A stretch of 64,000 nucleotides of DNA. Source: Sporobolomyces roseus (lineage: Eukaryota; Basidiomycota; Microbotryomycetes; Sporidiobolales; Sporidiobolaceae). The stretch lies in the NCBI GenBank assembly GCA_016617785.1, contig JADILM010000001.1:2914001-2978000 (forward strand). Direction: 5' to 3'. Positions within the stretch are counted from its first letter, which is position 1; each line of letters starts with the position of its first letter. This document shows, piece after piece, positions 34,289-45,320 of the stretch. The translations under genes and the position numbers were made by a program. The notes under the pieces were generated by a model. That model was not told where the DNA came from, ran no database searches, and saw nothing but the letters and a program-made list of their open reading frames with translations.

Positions 34289-34880
34289 ATCGGCGAGTCG
34301 ATAGGTCCAATTTTGGGCGGTTCGGACGAGGTTCAGCTGGAGATTTGTCGTTTTTCTTTCGTCTCTTTTCATTCGTTGTATTAGTTTCTTCTTCCCTACA
34401 TTCTCTCTCTCTCGCTTGCACTCTCTATACTACACTTGTGAAACAGCTACTTCTCTACATCTCCTACTGGCTCTCGTCGTTTTGAACGCCGTCGTTTCTT
34501 TTACGACTCATGCACTTCCCTCAAAATCCACCTGCGATCTCACTACTTCCTCACCCGGGTCCCAAGCATACTCAATGACTCGCTGGACCCTGCAAGAGGT
34601 GAGCATGAGGCGAGATCTTTTGAGCACTCCGCACCGACAGCTCCGTCAATTTTGGGAGTCTCAATTTCGTGTTCGCTCCCGCCCGCTCTGATCAACTACC
34701 TCTACAGCTATCAGCTACGCACAGGACCCAAAAGGAGAGTCTGCATAGAGATTGGCGAAGTTTTGTGGTTCGAATTTCGCTCACTAATATTGATGAAAAG
34801 GAATCGACGAAACACTCTAGTACAATACAACAACAAGTCTAGATCGTCCTCTACTCTACGGCTCCATCAAAAACTCTCCT
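34289..34880. other. Convergent intergenic region after fibrillarin
   Basis: About 590 bp between the stop of fibrillarin (plus) and the last remnant of MYND paralogue A (minus). Short plus-strand frames (34416-34691, 34652-35023) have no support. Confidence 0.45.
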
Positions 34881-35493
34881 CTAGTGTGTCCTCGTCCTGC
34901 CCTCAGATTCGCAAGCTTGCTCTCCTGGTTGATCTCCTTTCGACTTCTTCGCTTTTTTCTTCTTCTTGTTCTTCTTCTTCTTCTTGGTCGTTCCAGAAGA
35001 TATCGACGCGAGGTCAGAAGTAGTATCGGTTGACGTGATCGCGAGTTGCGGCTTGGTTCCGAGAGGAGTCTGCGAAGACATCGGAGCGGTGATCGAAAGA
35101 GGAGGGAATGCGTCGGGTCTAGCAGCAGTAATGGGCGAGTCAGTATTGATCTTATTTGCGAAGAGGAAAGCGGACTCACGGCATCGTTGATCCTTGACTG
35201 GCGATAATTTCGAAAGCTTCTCTAATCTTGTCCCATTCTTCCCCTTCTCGTAGCTGTACCTCGAGTCTCATCCTTTCCATCTCCCTCTCTAGTAGCTCTT
35301 CTGGAAGTCCGAGGTCAAGCGACGTTCTTCGTAGCATCCACTTATGCGCTCGATCCGAGTCCAATCGTGGGTCCGAAATTGATAACATGAGAATCCCTAG
35401 CGAGTCGAGGTCTTCTCGAGGGTTGGCAAGGACTCTGAAGATGCGTCTTCTCAAGGCCTGAGTGAGGATGAGACGGTCCTTCGTGTGTGCGAA
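34881..35493 (-). pseudogene. 3' remnant of MYND paralogue A, downstream of an in-frame stop
   Basis: After the TAG at 35494 the reading frame continues with clear similarity to the C-terminus of paralogue B: LGILMLSISDPRLDSD against LGILMLSIADKRKIEA, RRTSLDLGLPEELLEREMER against RRTSMDLGLPEDLLEKEMER, and REGEEWDKIREAFEIIASQG. A final exon encodes a lysine-rich tail (KKKKKNKKKKKAKKSKGD) like the one of B. The intron near 35080-35175 is also conserved. Unless the stop is read through, this part is not translated. Either the stop is recent, or the C-terminus was dispensable. Confidence 0.65.
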
Positions 35494-37541
35494 CTATGAA
35501 TTCTTGTTCTCCGTCTCGAAAGCGAGGTCAGGTCCCGTGATCCTCATGGCGTGCTGAGTGATGTTCTTGTCGGGACTGGCGGGGTGACAGGTGTACCATA
35601 TCGCTTCAGGATCCTCGTTGAGATCTCTTGCTATGAGAGAAGTAATGGTGCAATATTCGACCTCCCCTGCGTCCGGTTCGAGGCTACTTTCGGGCATGCT
35701 GCCTGTAAGCGAAGGTCTCAAAGTTGAACACAGGGAGAGGAAACTGACCGCATAGCCTCTTTCCAACTGAAATACAGCCTGATTAATCGATACTTCTCGT
35801 TGTTCTTGATTTCGTGAAGACCTTTCGTCAATCGGTGCGGGAATTCCAATCGAATGAAGTCGTCGATATCCTCGCACTCCTTTCCGATCAACTTTGCAAT
35901 CCAGCGTACTTGTCGAATCAGCTCTTCCTCCTTTTCTTCACCTCGGTTCTCGGCGTGGAGGAAAGCGAGGACGAGATTGACAGCGAATTCATCCTCCCTG
36001 TTGATAAAGCTGAAAGCGACCGATCTCATCACTTGACGAGTCTCGTAGCGGTTGTCGAATGAGAACGGCAGATCAATAGGTGTTGCATTGAGGCGTTTTC
36101 GGGGATCGAAATCTTCTGGTTGACCTTGACAGGCGATCCAGTACGATCCTGGGTTGTTGTTGAGCATGTGATACCAGGCTGATCGATCCATTGAAGGGGT
36201 TTGTGAGAGAGACGAGAGGGAAAGGGCTGAAGTTCCCGAATCAGTCGAGACTTCTCGGGACGAGGGAGGCGGTGAGGAAGTGAGATGTGATGCGCCTGGA
36301 ACTCGAGCCGCCTCCGATGACGAGCTGAACGACGGAACAGTCCCAGCGATTGTCAGTAGCTGGCCGCACACTCTTTTGTGAAACGGGTAGTGTTGCTGTT
36401 GACAATGCGACGAGCTGGAGACAATGAGAGCTGTACTCTATCAGCGCTCTCCCATCTTGCAGGATGAAAGATCCAGATTAGGCTCACCAATATCTGACAA
36501 TCCGTTTAGCTTCTCTTTGACATCTCGAACAGTGCAAACTAGGGAATCGGGTTGACCTAAAGAGCACATTCAGCGAGCGATTTGAGTGATTCTGTGTGAG
36601 CTCTGGACTTACGAGAGATATGACAGTGAGTACAAACGTCGTAGATCGTAGCTCGTTCGTTGAAGGTGATACTGACGCCCTCGCGGTTGAGGCTTTTGAT
36701 CATGGCTTTCACGTCGGAAGGGATGGCATCATACTTGACGGTGTGCTTCGAGGTCGGAGGGGTCTCCATCTTGAACTCAGCCTGCTCAACTTGGAGAAGA
36801 TGAGTCATGGATCTGGGTCAGACGAAAAAACCAGATGTCGCTCACGATTTGAGCAGCCAACTCCTCCATGAATTGGCGGAGGTGAAAGTTTCGCCGACCG
36901 ATCCCATCAGATACAAAGGCACGGACAGACTTCTTGACCGGGATTGCCGATGCTTCTATGTCTGACATGCCGTTCACTCTATCCCACTTTTCGTTTCGAA
37001 GGTTTCGATAGGGTAAAGCATCCGGATCCTCCAGCGACCTCCTCTTCTCTTCCTCAGATTGTCCCTGAGTCTCCCATAATCTGATCCAGTTCGCAATTCC
37101 TTGATCATCGAAACCGGTTGCGAACTCCAACGTGAGTTCAGGCGTTTCCTCCCTCGACCAAATATATTCTCCTTCTTCCGCCCGTGTACACATATCTTCC
37201 CACATCTCCAGCACCAGTTCCTCTCGTTTCTTCCTTCCCAAATCCCGCCAGATCAACGCCAAACTCGCAAGATAACCCTTTCCCTCCGCTGCTTCCTGTA
37301 ACCGACGAGCAACGGCGCAGACCCTGTCCTCCGTTTCGAGTCTCCATCGCTGCGACGTTTCCGTCAAGAAAACGTCGAATGTAGAGGGAGAACGTTTCGT
37401 GAAGGTCGTGACTTGATCGGAGTAACGGTGTTCCAGCCATTTCTCGTAAAGTTCGTTGTACTGTCGAAAGGAAAGACCCGAAGCACGGTAGGTGATCCTC
37501 TGTTTCTCGTCGGTAAGAGCACGCGAGTGAGCTGTTTCCAT
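35494..37541 (-). CDS. MYND zinc-finger paralogue A (truncated by an in-frame stop)
   Basis: A member of a local family of three. The N-terminal domain (about 250 residues) starts with ALTDEKQRITYRASGLSFRQ and includes REELVLEMWEDMCTRAEEGE, FDDQGIANWIRLWETQGQSE and ALPYRNLRNEKWDRVNGM. Then comes a MYND finger: CTHC, CSRCQREAKRIVRYC and SSHCQQQHYPFHKRVCG. A third domain contains WYHMLNNNPGSYWIACQG, RQVMRSVAFSFINREDEFA and IRQVRWIAKLIGKECEDID. Translation would end at TAG 35494-35496, where paralogue B has AAA (Lys). With the canonical donor GTAAGT after the CTHC exon, the finger would be out of frame; a donor 4 nt downstream (GTCCAG) restores it. MYND fingers bind proline-rich partner peptides. 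The function is unknown, and the gene may be decaying. Confidence 0.6.
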
Positions 37542-38328
37542 AGCGCGAGGCGAACCTAAGAGAGGTGGACTGAGCGAAAGCTGGATTCGATAAGGATTGT
37601 TCGGCTGAGCAGTTCTTGACGGTCTACATAGTCGGCAGAGCACGTCAGTAAGCCTCGTGTCACTGTCACGTCCCAATGGTCTCCTTCGTCAACGATGAGA
37701 GCATCTTCTACTCTCCAAACCCTTTTGTCCCGCGGCAAGCCTCCCCAACGGCTCCCAAATCTGTCTAGCACATTCCGAGCGATCTTACAAGTATCTAGTA
37801 GCACTGGAGCTTATCCTCCTCCCTGTACACGAGTCCGGTCGACTCTCCTCGCTCTTGCTTGATCTAAATCTTCGTTCCCGTTCCCCTTCTCCGTCGCGAT
37901 ACGAGTAACCCAATAGATGACTCACCGATGTTGTCGAAGTCCTCCAATGCCGTAGAGATCGAAACCGAGCGCCGAATGAGAGATTGGAGCGAAAAGTTGA
38001 GTGATAGAGGGAAGAAAGGGAGGAGGAGTTAAGTTTGATCGTCTTGCTCTTCAAAACCTTTCAACGACATCGACAAGTAGTCTCTGTTGTATTCTCTCCA
38101 CCAACAGCTCGAAGGCGCGAAATGACCCTCTCGTCGACTGTCTTCGCAATTTCTCTCGCATGTCTCGATTTTCTTGAGCACAAAGAGTGACTCAGCCAGA
38201 GGAACGAGTAGTTGCACATTGCGTAATATAAAGAGAGAATCAAGGAACGATGGTATAGAAGAAAGCGGATAGAGGTATCGTTTGCGTTAGACAGTATCTT
38301 TTGCAGGATTGCGGTTTGGTTGAGATTG
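37542..38328. other. Gene-free stretch between MYND paralogues A and C
   Basis: About 790 bp with the promoter of paralogue A and the 3' flank of paralogue C. No copy of the third (C-terminal) family domain can be found after the stop of C, so that domain is lost rather than merely cut off. Confidence 0.5.
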
Positions 38329-39632
38329 CTACGAGAAGGATGGGACTGAGCCGATGTTGGCAAGTGCTACACCGCAGACTTTGCGATGAGCTGGCCAGGC
38401 TTGCTTCTGGCATTCGGCAGAACTATCGATAGCTAATCGTTAGTTTCAGAAAGGGGAAGAATCAGAGAATCTGCCGAAACCCACCAGTACTTGACGACTT
38501 TGTTGACCTTCTTGCACTTCGAGCAAGCGAAAGGGACTGGTTTCATCTCGGCTAAGAGGAAGCGACGAAAGTCGTTCAGCTCAGCTCGACGGGAGAGTTC
38601 AAAAAGCGAAACAGAAACTCACGAGGAATGAAACAGTAGTTACATGCGACTACGTCGATAGATTGCTGAGCGGACTCGACGATCCCACCTCCTCCTTCGC
38701 GCATGAGCTTGATTTCATCCTCCGAAGGTCTCGGAACGCTGCTCCAACCAGATTCGACGAATTTGATTTGCGGTCCGCCCTAGAGATTGTCGACAGAAGA
38801 TCAACACCGAACATAGAAGTGAAGATACTGTTGACGAGAGACGTACCATCTCAGCGAAGACAGCTTCGATAAACTGTCGAAGGTGATAATTTCGTCGAGC
38901 AAGACCATCGTGAAGGAAAGCTCGAATCGACTTCTTGACCGGTGTCGAGGAAGCTTCGACTTCAAGGAAGCCATTTACTCGATCCCATTTCTTGTTACGG
39001 AGGTTGTGGTAAGGGAGAGCGTTGGGGTCCTCAACCGATTTCTTCTTCTCTTCCTCCGTTTGCCCTTGATTCTCCCACATCCTTATCCAGTTCGCGAATC
39101 CTCGTTCGTCGAAACCAGTTGCCCATTCTAAGGTGAGCTCAGGCGTATCCTCGCGTGACCAGCAGTATTCACCAGTCTCTGCTCGACGGCAGGCATCCTC
39201 GAGGACTTTGAGAACGATCTCTTCCCTCTTCTCCTTCGTGTACTGCTGCCAAGAGTGGTTGACCGACATCAACATGAAAGGTGATCTAGCAGCCTGTGCA
39301 CTCAATCTCCTCGAGACTGCAACGGTCATTCCATCGAGTTCGATTCGAATAGCGTTGAAGTATTCAGTGAGGAATGGGTCGTAAGCACTTGATGGGTGTC
39401 GAGTGTAGGGAGTGATATCGTCGGTGTATCTTCGTGCAAGCCATTCTTCGTACTTTTCGTTGAATTGGCGAAAAGTTAAACCAGTTCCTAGGAATGGAGG
39501 TCGATCGGGTCCGACTGTGAGAGCACGACCGCAGACTTTGTCGTTGTCGCTCTCCTTCGGCTCAGTCGGTTTTGGTGTTGCGGGTTTAGGAGGTGGTCGA
39601 CGTCGAGGCTGAGGTCTGCGAGGGCGAGGCAT
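38329..39632 (-). CDS. MYND zinc-finger paralogue C (short form ending after the finger)
   Basis: Four exons (38847-39632, 38623-38779, 38485-38551, 38329-38422) encode 367 residues. It begins with a Pro/Arg/Lys-rich leader (MPRPRRPQPRRRPPPK) absent from A and B. The family N-terminal domain follows: LGTGLTFRQFNEKYEEWLAR, KREEIVLKVLEDACRRAETG, FDERGFANWIRMWENQGQTE and ALPYHNLRNKKWDRVNGFLE. A linker unlike the other copies leads to a complete MYND finger: CNYCFIP, FACSKCKKVNKVVKYCSAEC and QKQAWPAHRKVCG. The protein stops at VALANIGSVPSFS, exactly where A and B go on with SVPSFSSSS and SVPSLSSSP. The third domain is therefore missing. All exons fit whole codons, so it looks functional as a short form. 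Its role is unknown. Confidence 0.75.
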
Positions 39633-40369
39633 TGTCAGGATTCGGAATTTGGTCGATAAGGTTCGTTCTTCTCTGTCTTCATTCGACCTTACGCGTCAGT
39701 AACCACTCTAATCGTTCTCTGTACTGATCTGGGAACTGGGAGCGCTGCCTCAGAGCCAACCTTCTTCGATTTCCCCTTATGCGACGATTTAGTCCTGAGC
39801 AATGGCTCGTAGCTCAGCCACTCGCTTCCATATCTCCAATGTACCATGTGTGATCCTCCCCAGTGAGTGTCATCACCGTCTAGGGTCCTTGTATCCTTCA
39901 AGCGACAGATTTCTGAAGCGGTGTTTGCGTTTCCTCCACTTCGAGATCAGAGGATGTAGACGCGACTCGCATAGATGTTAGAGACTACAGTTACTCCTTT
40001 CGAGCTGAGTTACTGAGCTTCAGTGTTGTCGAAGAGTTGTCAAGTCGATTTGTTGAGGGAAGACAACTTTTGTTGTCGAGTCTGTAGGTTGCGAAACAGG
40101 CAGTCGTGTTATCGGATGAGTTCTTGATAGTTTGGTAATGGCGAGCGAGTGTTGTCGGCGAAAGGGAGGAAAGAGGAAAACCTCAGCAGAATTCAACTTT
40201 TCGCATCTTCAGCGGGAGAAGACTCTTCGTTTTCGTTCCTCGCTTCTTTGACTCTGCAAGCGACAATTACAACACCGACACGACAAAGATCTACAAAAGT
40301 CGAAGAGCGGCCCAGTGACACTTTCCTGCACTCTTCGCAAAGTTGACTTCATTCCAAAGAAGTTCGCAA
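39633..40369. other. Gene-free stretch between MYND paralogues C and B
   Basis: About 740 bp containing the promoter of C and the 3' flank of B. A 70-residue minus-strand frame at 39689-39901 has no homologue in the window and no splice support. Nothing else is seen. Confidence 0.5.
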
Positions 40370-42977
40370 CTACTTCTTGGGCTTCTTCCTGTTCTTCCTC
40401 TTTTTCTTCGCAGCAGCGGCGGAGGTACTAGGCTCGGATGTAGAAGCGTCGTCGATTGATGTCGCCTGGAGAGTGGCCGTTACGTTGTCGAGAGAAGATG
40501 GCGATTGCGAAGAGTACGAGGATAAGGGAGGGAATAGATCGGGGCTGGTCACAATAGTAACGACGTCAGAGTCAGCCAAAGATACTGAAGAGGAAGGAAT
40601 CCAAATGACAGAGTGCGAGTGAGAAGGAAGACTAACGGCATACGAGGTCCTTGACTAGCGATAATTTCCAATCCTTCTCTGATCTTGTCCCACTCCTCTC
40701 CTTCTCGCTTCGATAGCTCTACTCTCATCCTCTCCATCTCCTTCTCGAGCAGGTCCTCCGGGAGTCCGAGATCCATCGAAGTTCTTCGCAGAAACCATCT
40801 GTAGGTTCTCGCCTCAATCTTTCGTTTGTCAGCGATCGACAGCATCAAGATACCGAGCGCATCGAGATCTTCCCCAGGATTGTTCAGAACGATCAAGATG
40901 TGTTTACGAATAGCCTTGGTCAAAATTAGCGAATCCTCCTCCTTCGCGAATTTCGATTCCTTGTGCTCCGTCTCGAAGTTGAGAATTGGACCGACGACTC
41001 GCATCACTGCTTGTGTCATGTTCTTGTCGGGGAATGCGGGATGACACGTGAACCAGATCGCCTCCGGGTCGTTCTCGAGATCGCTTTGAATGACGGAAGC
41101 GATCGAAACGAGCTCAGCTGAATCCGGCTCGGAGCTGTCCAACAGTTCAGAACAGTTCAGTCACATTGAGACAGCAAGATGGTCTCGACTGGACGGGATA
41201 ACTCACGCAGCTTTCTCTTTCTGTTGGAAATACTGATCGACCAAACGATATTCCTCTTTCGCTTTGATAAGCAGCATTCCCCGTTTGAGACGGACTGGGA
41301 AGTCGTTCTTGATAAAGTCGTTGATCCCATCTCCGTCTCTTCCCCACAACTTAGCGATCCAGCTGATGTGTCGAAGCCAATCTTGAGTTCGACGGAATTC
41401 GACGGAAACGATGGCGACTACGAGATCGCATGCAACATCGTCCTCCCGACCGATGAATCGGAATGCGATTGATCTGAGAAGTTGACGAGTAGCGTAACGA
41501 TCTGTCGTCCACCACGGTACATCCATAGGCGAGGCGTCGAGTGGTTTGCGAGGGTCGAATTCGTCGGGATGACCGTGACAAACGATCCAGTATGCTCCAG
41601 GATTGTCGTTGAGCATGTTGTGCCACTTTGACCGATCTACTGAAGGGTACTTTGATGAGGAGGATAGCGAGACTGCCGGCGATGTCGAAGGAGTTTCGCC
41701 GGAAGAATGGTGATTCGAAGCGTCTCGAGCTGGGGGATTCTCCGGAGACGAGCTGAGTGACGGAACGGAGCCAACGGAGGTGAGGAGCTTGCCGCAAACG
41801 CTCTTGTGGACACTGTAATGAGCTCGTTGACATTCGACAGAGCTTGAATTGACAAGATAGAAACCGTGGTGAGCATTTTTGCGTCTCGCTTCGCCACAGT
41901 TGAAAGGAGTACTCACCAATATCTGACGATTCGATTGGCTTTCGCGTGACACCTCGAGCATTGCAACTTGGGCGAATTTGGTTGACCTGAATTCGGAAAA
42001 GGGTCGGCGAGCGAATCGGAGCACGCGACACTAGTGAGCTTACGAGGTGTATGACAGTACGTGCAGACGTCATTACTCGGTAGCAACTCGTTCACGGTAA
42101 TACTGACTCCCTCCTTGTTCAGGTTTTTGAGCATCCCTTTTTCTTCGGAAGTGACAGTGTCGTACTTCGTCGATTGCTTCGTAGTCGGAGCGTGGACCAT
42201 TTGAAGACCAATCTATAGTGAGAAGAGGGTGAGACTCGTGTATTGACATCGGATGAAAGCGATAAGGGAAGTGCTCACGAGTGCACCATGCAATTCTTCG
42301 ATAAATTGACGGAGGTGATAGTTTCGCCGTCCGACTCCGTCAGCAACGAAAGCGCGGACAGATTTCTTGACCGGTACCGCCGATGCCTCGATTTCCAGTA
42401 CACCATTCACCCTGTCCCATTTCGCGTTACGAAGATTTCGATAAGGTAATGCATCTGGATCCTCCAGCAACCTCCTCTTCTCTTCCTCAGATTGTCCCTG
42501 AGTCTCCCATAATCTGATCCAATTCCCTACTCCTTGATCATCGAGCCCCGCTGCAAAGTCGAGCGTCATTTCCGGTGTGTCCTCCCTCGTCCAAGTATAT
42601 TCTCCTTCTTCCGCTCGCGTACACATATCCTCCCAGACGCCTAGCACTAGTTCTTCCCTCTTCTTCTGCCCTAGGTCCCTCCAAATCCACGCCAAGTTTG
42701 TGAGATAACCCTTTGTATTCGCCCAATCTTCGAGTCTGCGAGCGACAGAGCAGTTCATATCGTTCAATTCGACTCTCCAGGAGTGTGCCATCTCGGTCAA
42801 GAACATGTCGAACGCCGAGAGAGGACGTTTCGTGAACGGTTTGATCTTGTCTGAGTAGCGATTGGAGAGCCATTTCTCGTAAAGTTCGTTGTACTGACGG
42901 AAGGAAAGGCCCGAAGCCCGATAGGTGATCCTCTGTTTCTCGTCGGTGAGAGCACGAGATCGAGCTATTCGTTCCAT
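40370..42977 (-). CDS. MYND zinc-finger paralogue B (full-length form)
   Basis: The most complete member, roughly 750 residues. Domains in order: the family N-terminal domain (ALTDEKQRITYRASGLSFRQ, REELVLGVWEDMCTRAEEGE, LDDQGVGNWIRLWETQGQSE and ALPYRNLRNAKWDRVNGVLE); a linker (EGVSITVNELLPSNDVCTYC); a MYND finger with CSRCHAKANRIVRYC, SVECQRAHYSVHKSVCG; a Ser/Pro linker; a third domain (WHNMLNDNPGAYWIVCHGHP, RQLLRSIAFRFIGREDDVAC, LRHISWIAKLWGRDGDGIND); then IWFTCHPAFPDKNMTQAVMR, RRTSMDLGLPEDLLEKEMER and a Lys-rich tail ending KKKRKNRKKPKK. The finger and introns are all in frame. The tail could be a nuclear or nucleolar signal. I do not recognise the flanking domains. An upstream ATG at 43070 is possible, but 42977 matches the start of paralogue A. 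Confidence 0.78.
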
Positions 42978-43656
42978 TCTCGAAAGAGGTGTTTCAAGGA
43001 GAAGTTGACTGAGCGGGAGCGACGAAGATGAGTTGACTGAGCAGTTGGCGACAGTCTGTTGCATCGACAAAGGAGTTCAGTACTTGCTGCTATAGCTGAA
43101 GATCTATCGCACTCGTATCTAGCCAGCGATAGCTCCAATTTACACCTCCGGTTTTCCCTCTCGAGACCATGCAGTATCCCGCCATTGTCTGATCTCCTCC
43201 ATGTATTCCTCCAAGTCCCTTAAGCAATCAGCGTGATTGCCTTCCCTCCCATAGCTTGCTACAGCTCTCCTAGCTCCTCATCAAATCAAACTTTCCTCCA
43301 GCTGTGCTACTTGAAGAAAGGGTTGTGAGGCTCCATAGATGACTCACCGAGGTTCTGGAGGATCCTTGTGCGATGTGAGCTGATTCACGGCGGTATGAAT
43401 CAGGCGAAAGCGAGAAAGTTGGGTGAAAGGGAGTAGGAAGAAAGGGAAGAGCGAGACTTGCGCTGTTTCATCCCTACAAACAACTTGACCCATCGCGAAA
43501 GAGAGTTAGTATGGGACCTGTAACAGACGTCCCTCAGGAATCGAAGTCGAATCTACAAGTTTTCCGCAGCGACACTCCTTTATCGAATGAAGCAATCGAA
43601 CGAAGCGAGACCTCGGGTCAGGACCGCACAGAATCGTTGAACGTGGTACTGCGATT
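42978..43656. other. Gene-free stretch between MYND paralogue B and the CPL1-like gene
   Basis: About 680 bp with the promoter of B and the 3' flank of the CPL1-like gene. A plus-strand frame at 43511-43777 lies antisense to the last exon of that gene and is rejected. Confidence 0.5.
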
Positions 43657-44716
43657 TCAAAAACGAGTCGTATCGGAAGTAAAGAAAAGGGGTTTCGCCT
43701 TGACACAACTCGTTTTCGTCGAACCCTCACCCTCAACATCGTCCACGTCGGTCAAACGGAACCTCCAGCCTTCTTGACACATCTCTGTATCCATAGAGCT
43801 GATCAGTAAACAGCCGTTAGTAGAGAGACTCGACGGAGAGCAACTTACGAATATCACAAGATTCATTCTTGCATTGAGTTCTTAGCACTCCTTCTTGAGC
43901 GTAACAATCAACTTGAGCAGGACCACACTATCAAGCTCGACCCGATCAGCCCACGGGCTTCGAGAGATACCGAGGCAGAGTAGACTAACCGAATAAGGCG
44001 ACGCGGTGTCGCGGCAAATGAAGTGTTCATCCTCTTCTCCCTCTTCTATTTCCTCCTGATCATCTTTCCCTATCCGCGAGTAACCGACGGGGCAACTACC
44101 CGAGAGTGGTTCGAGACCGACGAGGAATTCTGCGCAACGCACCAAAATCAGCCTCCCTCATGAGTGCCAAATCGAGAGCTGACGGGACTCACCAAGGCCA
44201 CAAGTAGCTCTCTTTCGCTTCGGCTGACTGCTCGTTGCCGCTGAGTTATCGACGAATTTGGTCGATTCTCGCAAATCCTCGACACAAACTGTTCGTCGAT
44301 CGTTTCCCTCGTCGAATCCATCACAGAGAGTCGACTCTGTATCAGCGAGAGTACCGCTATAGGCAGATGACCGATGAGTCGGGCTCAGCGTGAGTTGTCG
44401 CGAGCAAGGGACACAGGAGCGTAAAGTGAACGTACCAAAAGCACCCTCCTTCCCTATCGAGTCTCGCCATCTGACTGCTCGAACACCTCGTGATGAGCCA
44501 ATCTCGATCATAGTCTGCGGCGACATTCGTTCGTGATGTAGCCCAGGTTCCGGCTAGGTTCGAAAGTCGAGCTTGCAATCGCGATGCGGCATTGAGGGAG
44601 AGACCCGAAGGTGAAGGGAGAGATCGTGCCATTTTGTCTGCGAGGAGGTTTGAGAGGGCGAAAGCGAAAGAACCTCTCGAGGAGCCACCCGAGGAGGAGG
44701 TTGAAGGGAGTTTCAT
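43657..44716 (-). CDS. Cysteine-rich protein with a CPL1/PriA-like domain
   Basis: Five exons give about 270 residues. The C-terminal half has the spacing of the basidiomycete CPL1/PriA-like domain: CPVGYSR, then an acidic insert, HFICRDTASPYSCG, VDCYAQEGVLRTQCKNESCD and MCQEGWRFRL, then a final cysteine (TSCVKAK). Upstream are more cysteines (GGCFCGTLADTESTLCDG) and a basic KRKR site that could be cut by a Kex2-type protease. Known members (Cryptococcus CPL1, Lentinula PriA) are secreted. The predicted N-terminus, however, is Ser/Arg-rich without a clear signal peptide, so the true first exon may lie upstream or the start may be wrong. Start alternatives are 44803 and 44716. The domain call rests on cysteine spacing. 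Confidence 0.6.
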
Positions 44717-45320
44717 CGTAAGTTGAGTTTGGGAGAGGTTGAGTTCAGGACTCTTCGTTTCTTCGATCGAGGTTGAGGTGAAAAGCAATGAGTCGTGGTG
44801 CAACGAGAGTGAAGGAGAAACAGACGAGTTGTATCTGCGTGCCGATCTTGGTCTCCTGGGACAAGAATTGGTCGCGTAATGCTTCGCGAGGAGGTTGCCA
44901 GGGGGTCAAAGTCAAGTGATCGGTCTGTTTTGCTTCGAGTACAGCTGATTGAGTTCGGCGGTCAGCAGCGTAGTTGAATCGAGGAACCTCGTTTGTTGAT
45001 CGTCGGGAGGAAAGAATAGTTAAGAAATTGGCCGAAAGAGAGGTTTGGCTCCAGGTATTGAATAGAGCGCTAGTTTCCACGCGCATGAGCGTTTCCATTT
45101 GCGACTTGCGAGAGAGAAGAGGAGAACATGGTTATGGGGAGAGATGTTGAGAATCTTGCGAAAGCGTCGTGAAACTGACCCTTCGCAATTCTTGATGTAG
45201 GGAGAGCCTTGTGTGTTGATAACCGTCGGAGCGCTATCTCACACAAGCAGTGTCATCGAGATTTCACCTCACCGTGGTCGCGTGACATAACGAAAGGTGG
45301 GCTATGAAGCGAGTTGCAGT
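44717..45320. other. Upstream region of the CPL1-like gene, 3' flank of CDK11
   Basis: About 600 bp. A minus-strand frame at 44745-45098 includes a hydrophobic segment (QLVCFSFTLVAPRLIAFHL), so an undetected first exon of the CPL1-like gene here cannot be excluded, but I found no splice pattern that joins them. Confidence 0.4.

Noticed and set aside
34416..35023. Overlapping plus-strand frames after fibrillarin
   Set aside because: Low-complexity Ser/Leu-rich translations in the 3' flank; the minus strand carries the recognisable MYND-family remnant.
34881..43000. The MYND cluster as a transposon or viral insertion
   Set aside because: No terminal repeats, integrase, transposase or polymerase are visible, and the genes contain ordinary introns with the local splice style.
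43511..43777. An 88-residue plus-strand frame
   Set aside because: It overlaps the last exon of the CPL1-like gene on the other strand, which has domain support.
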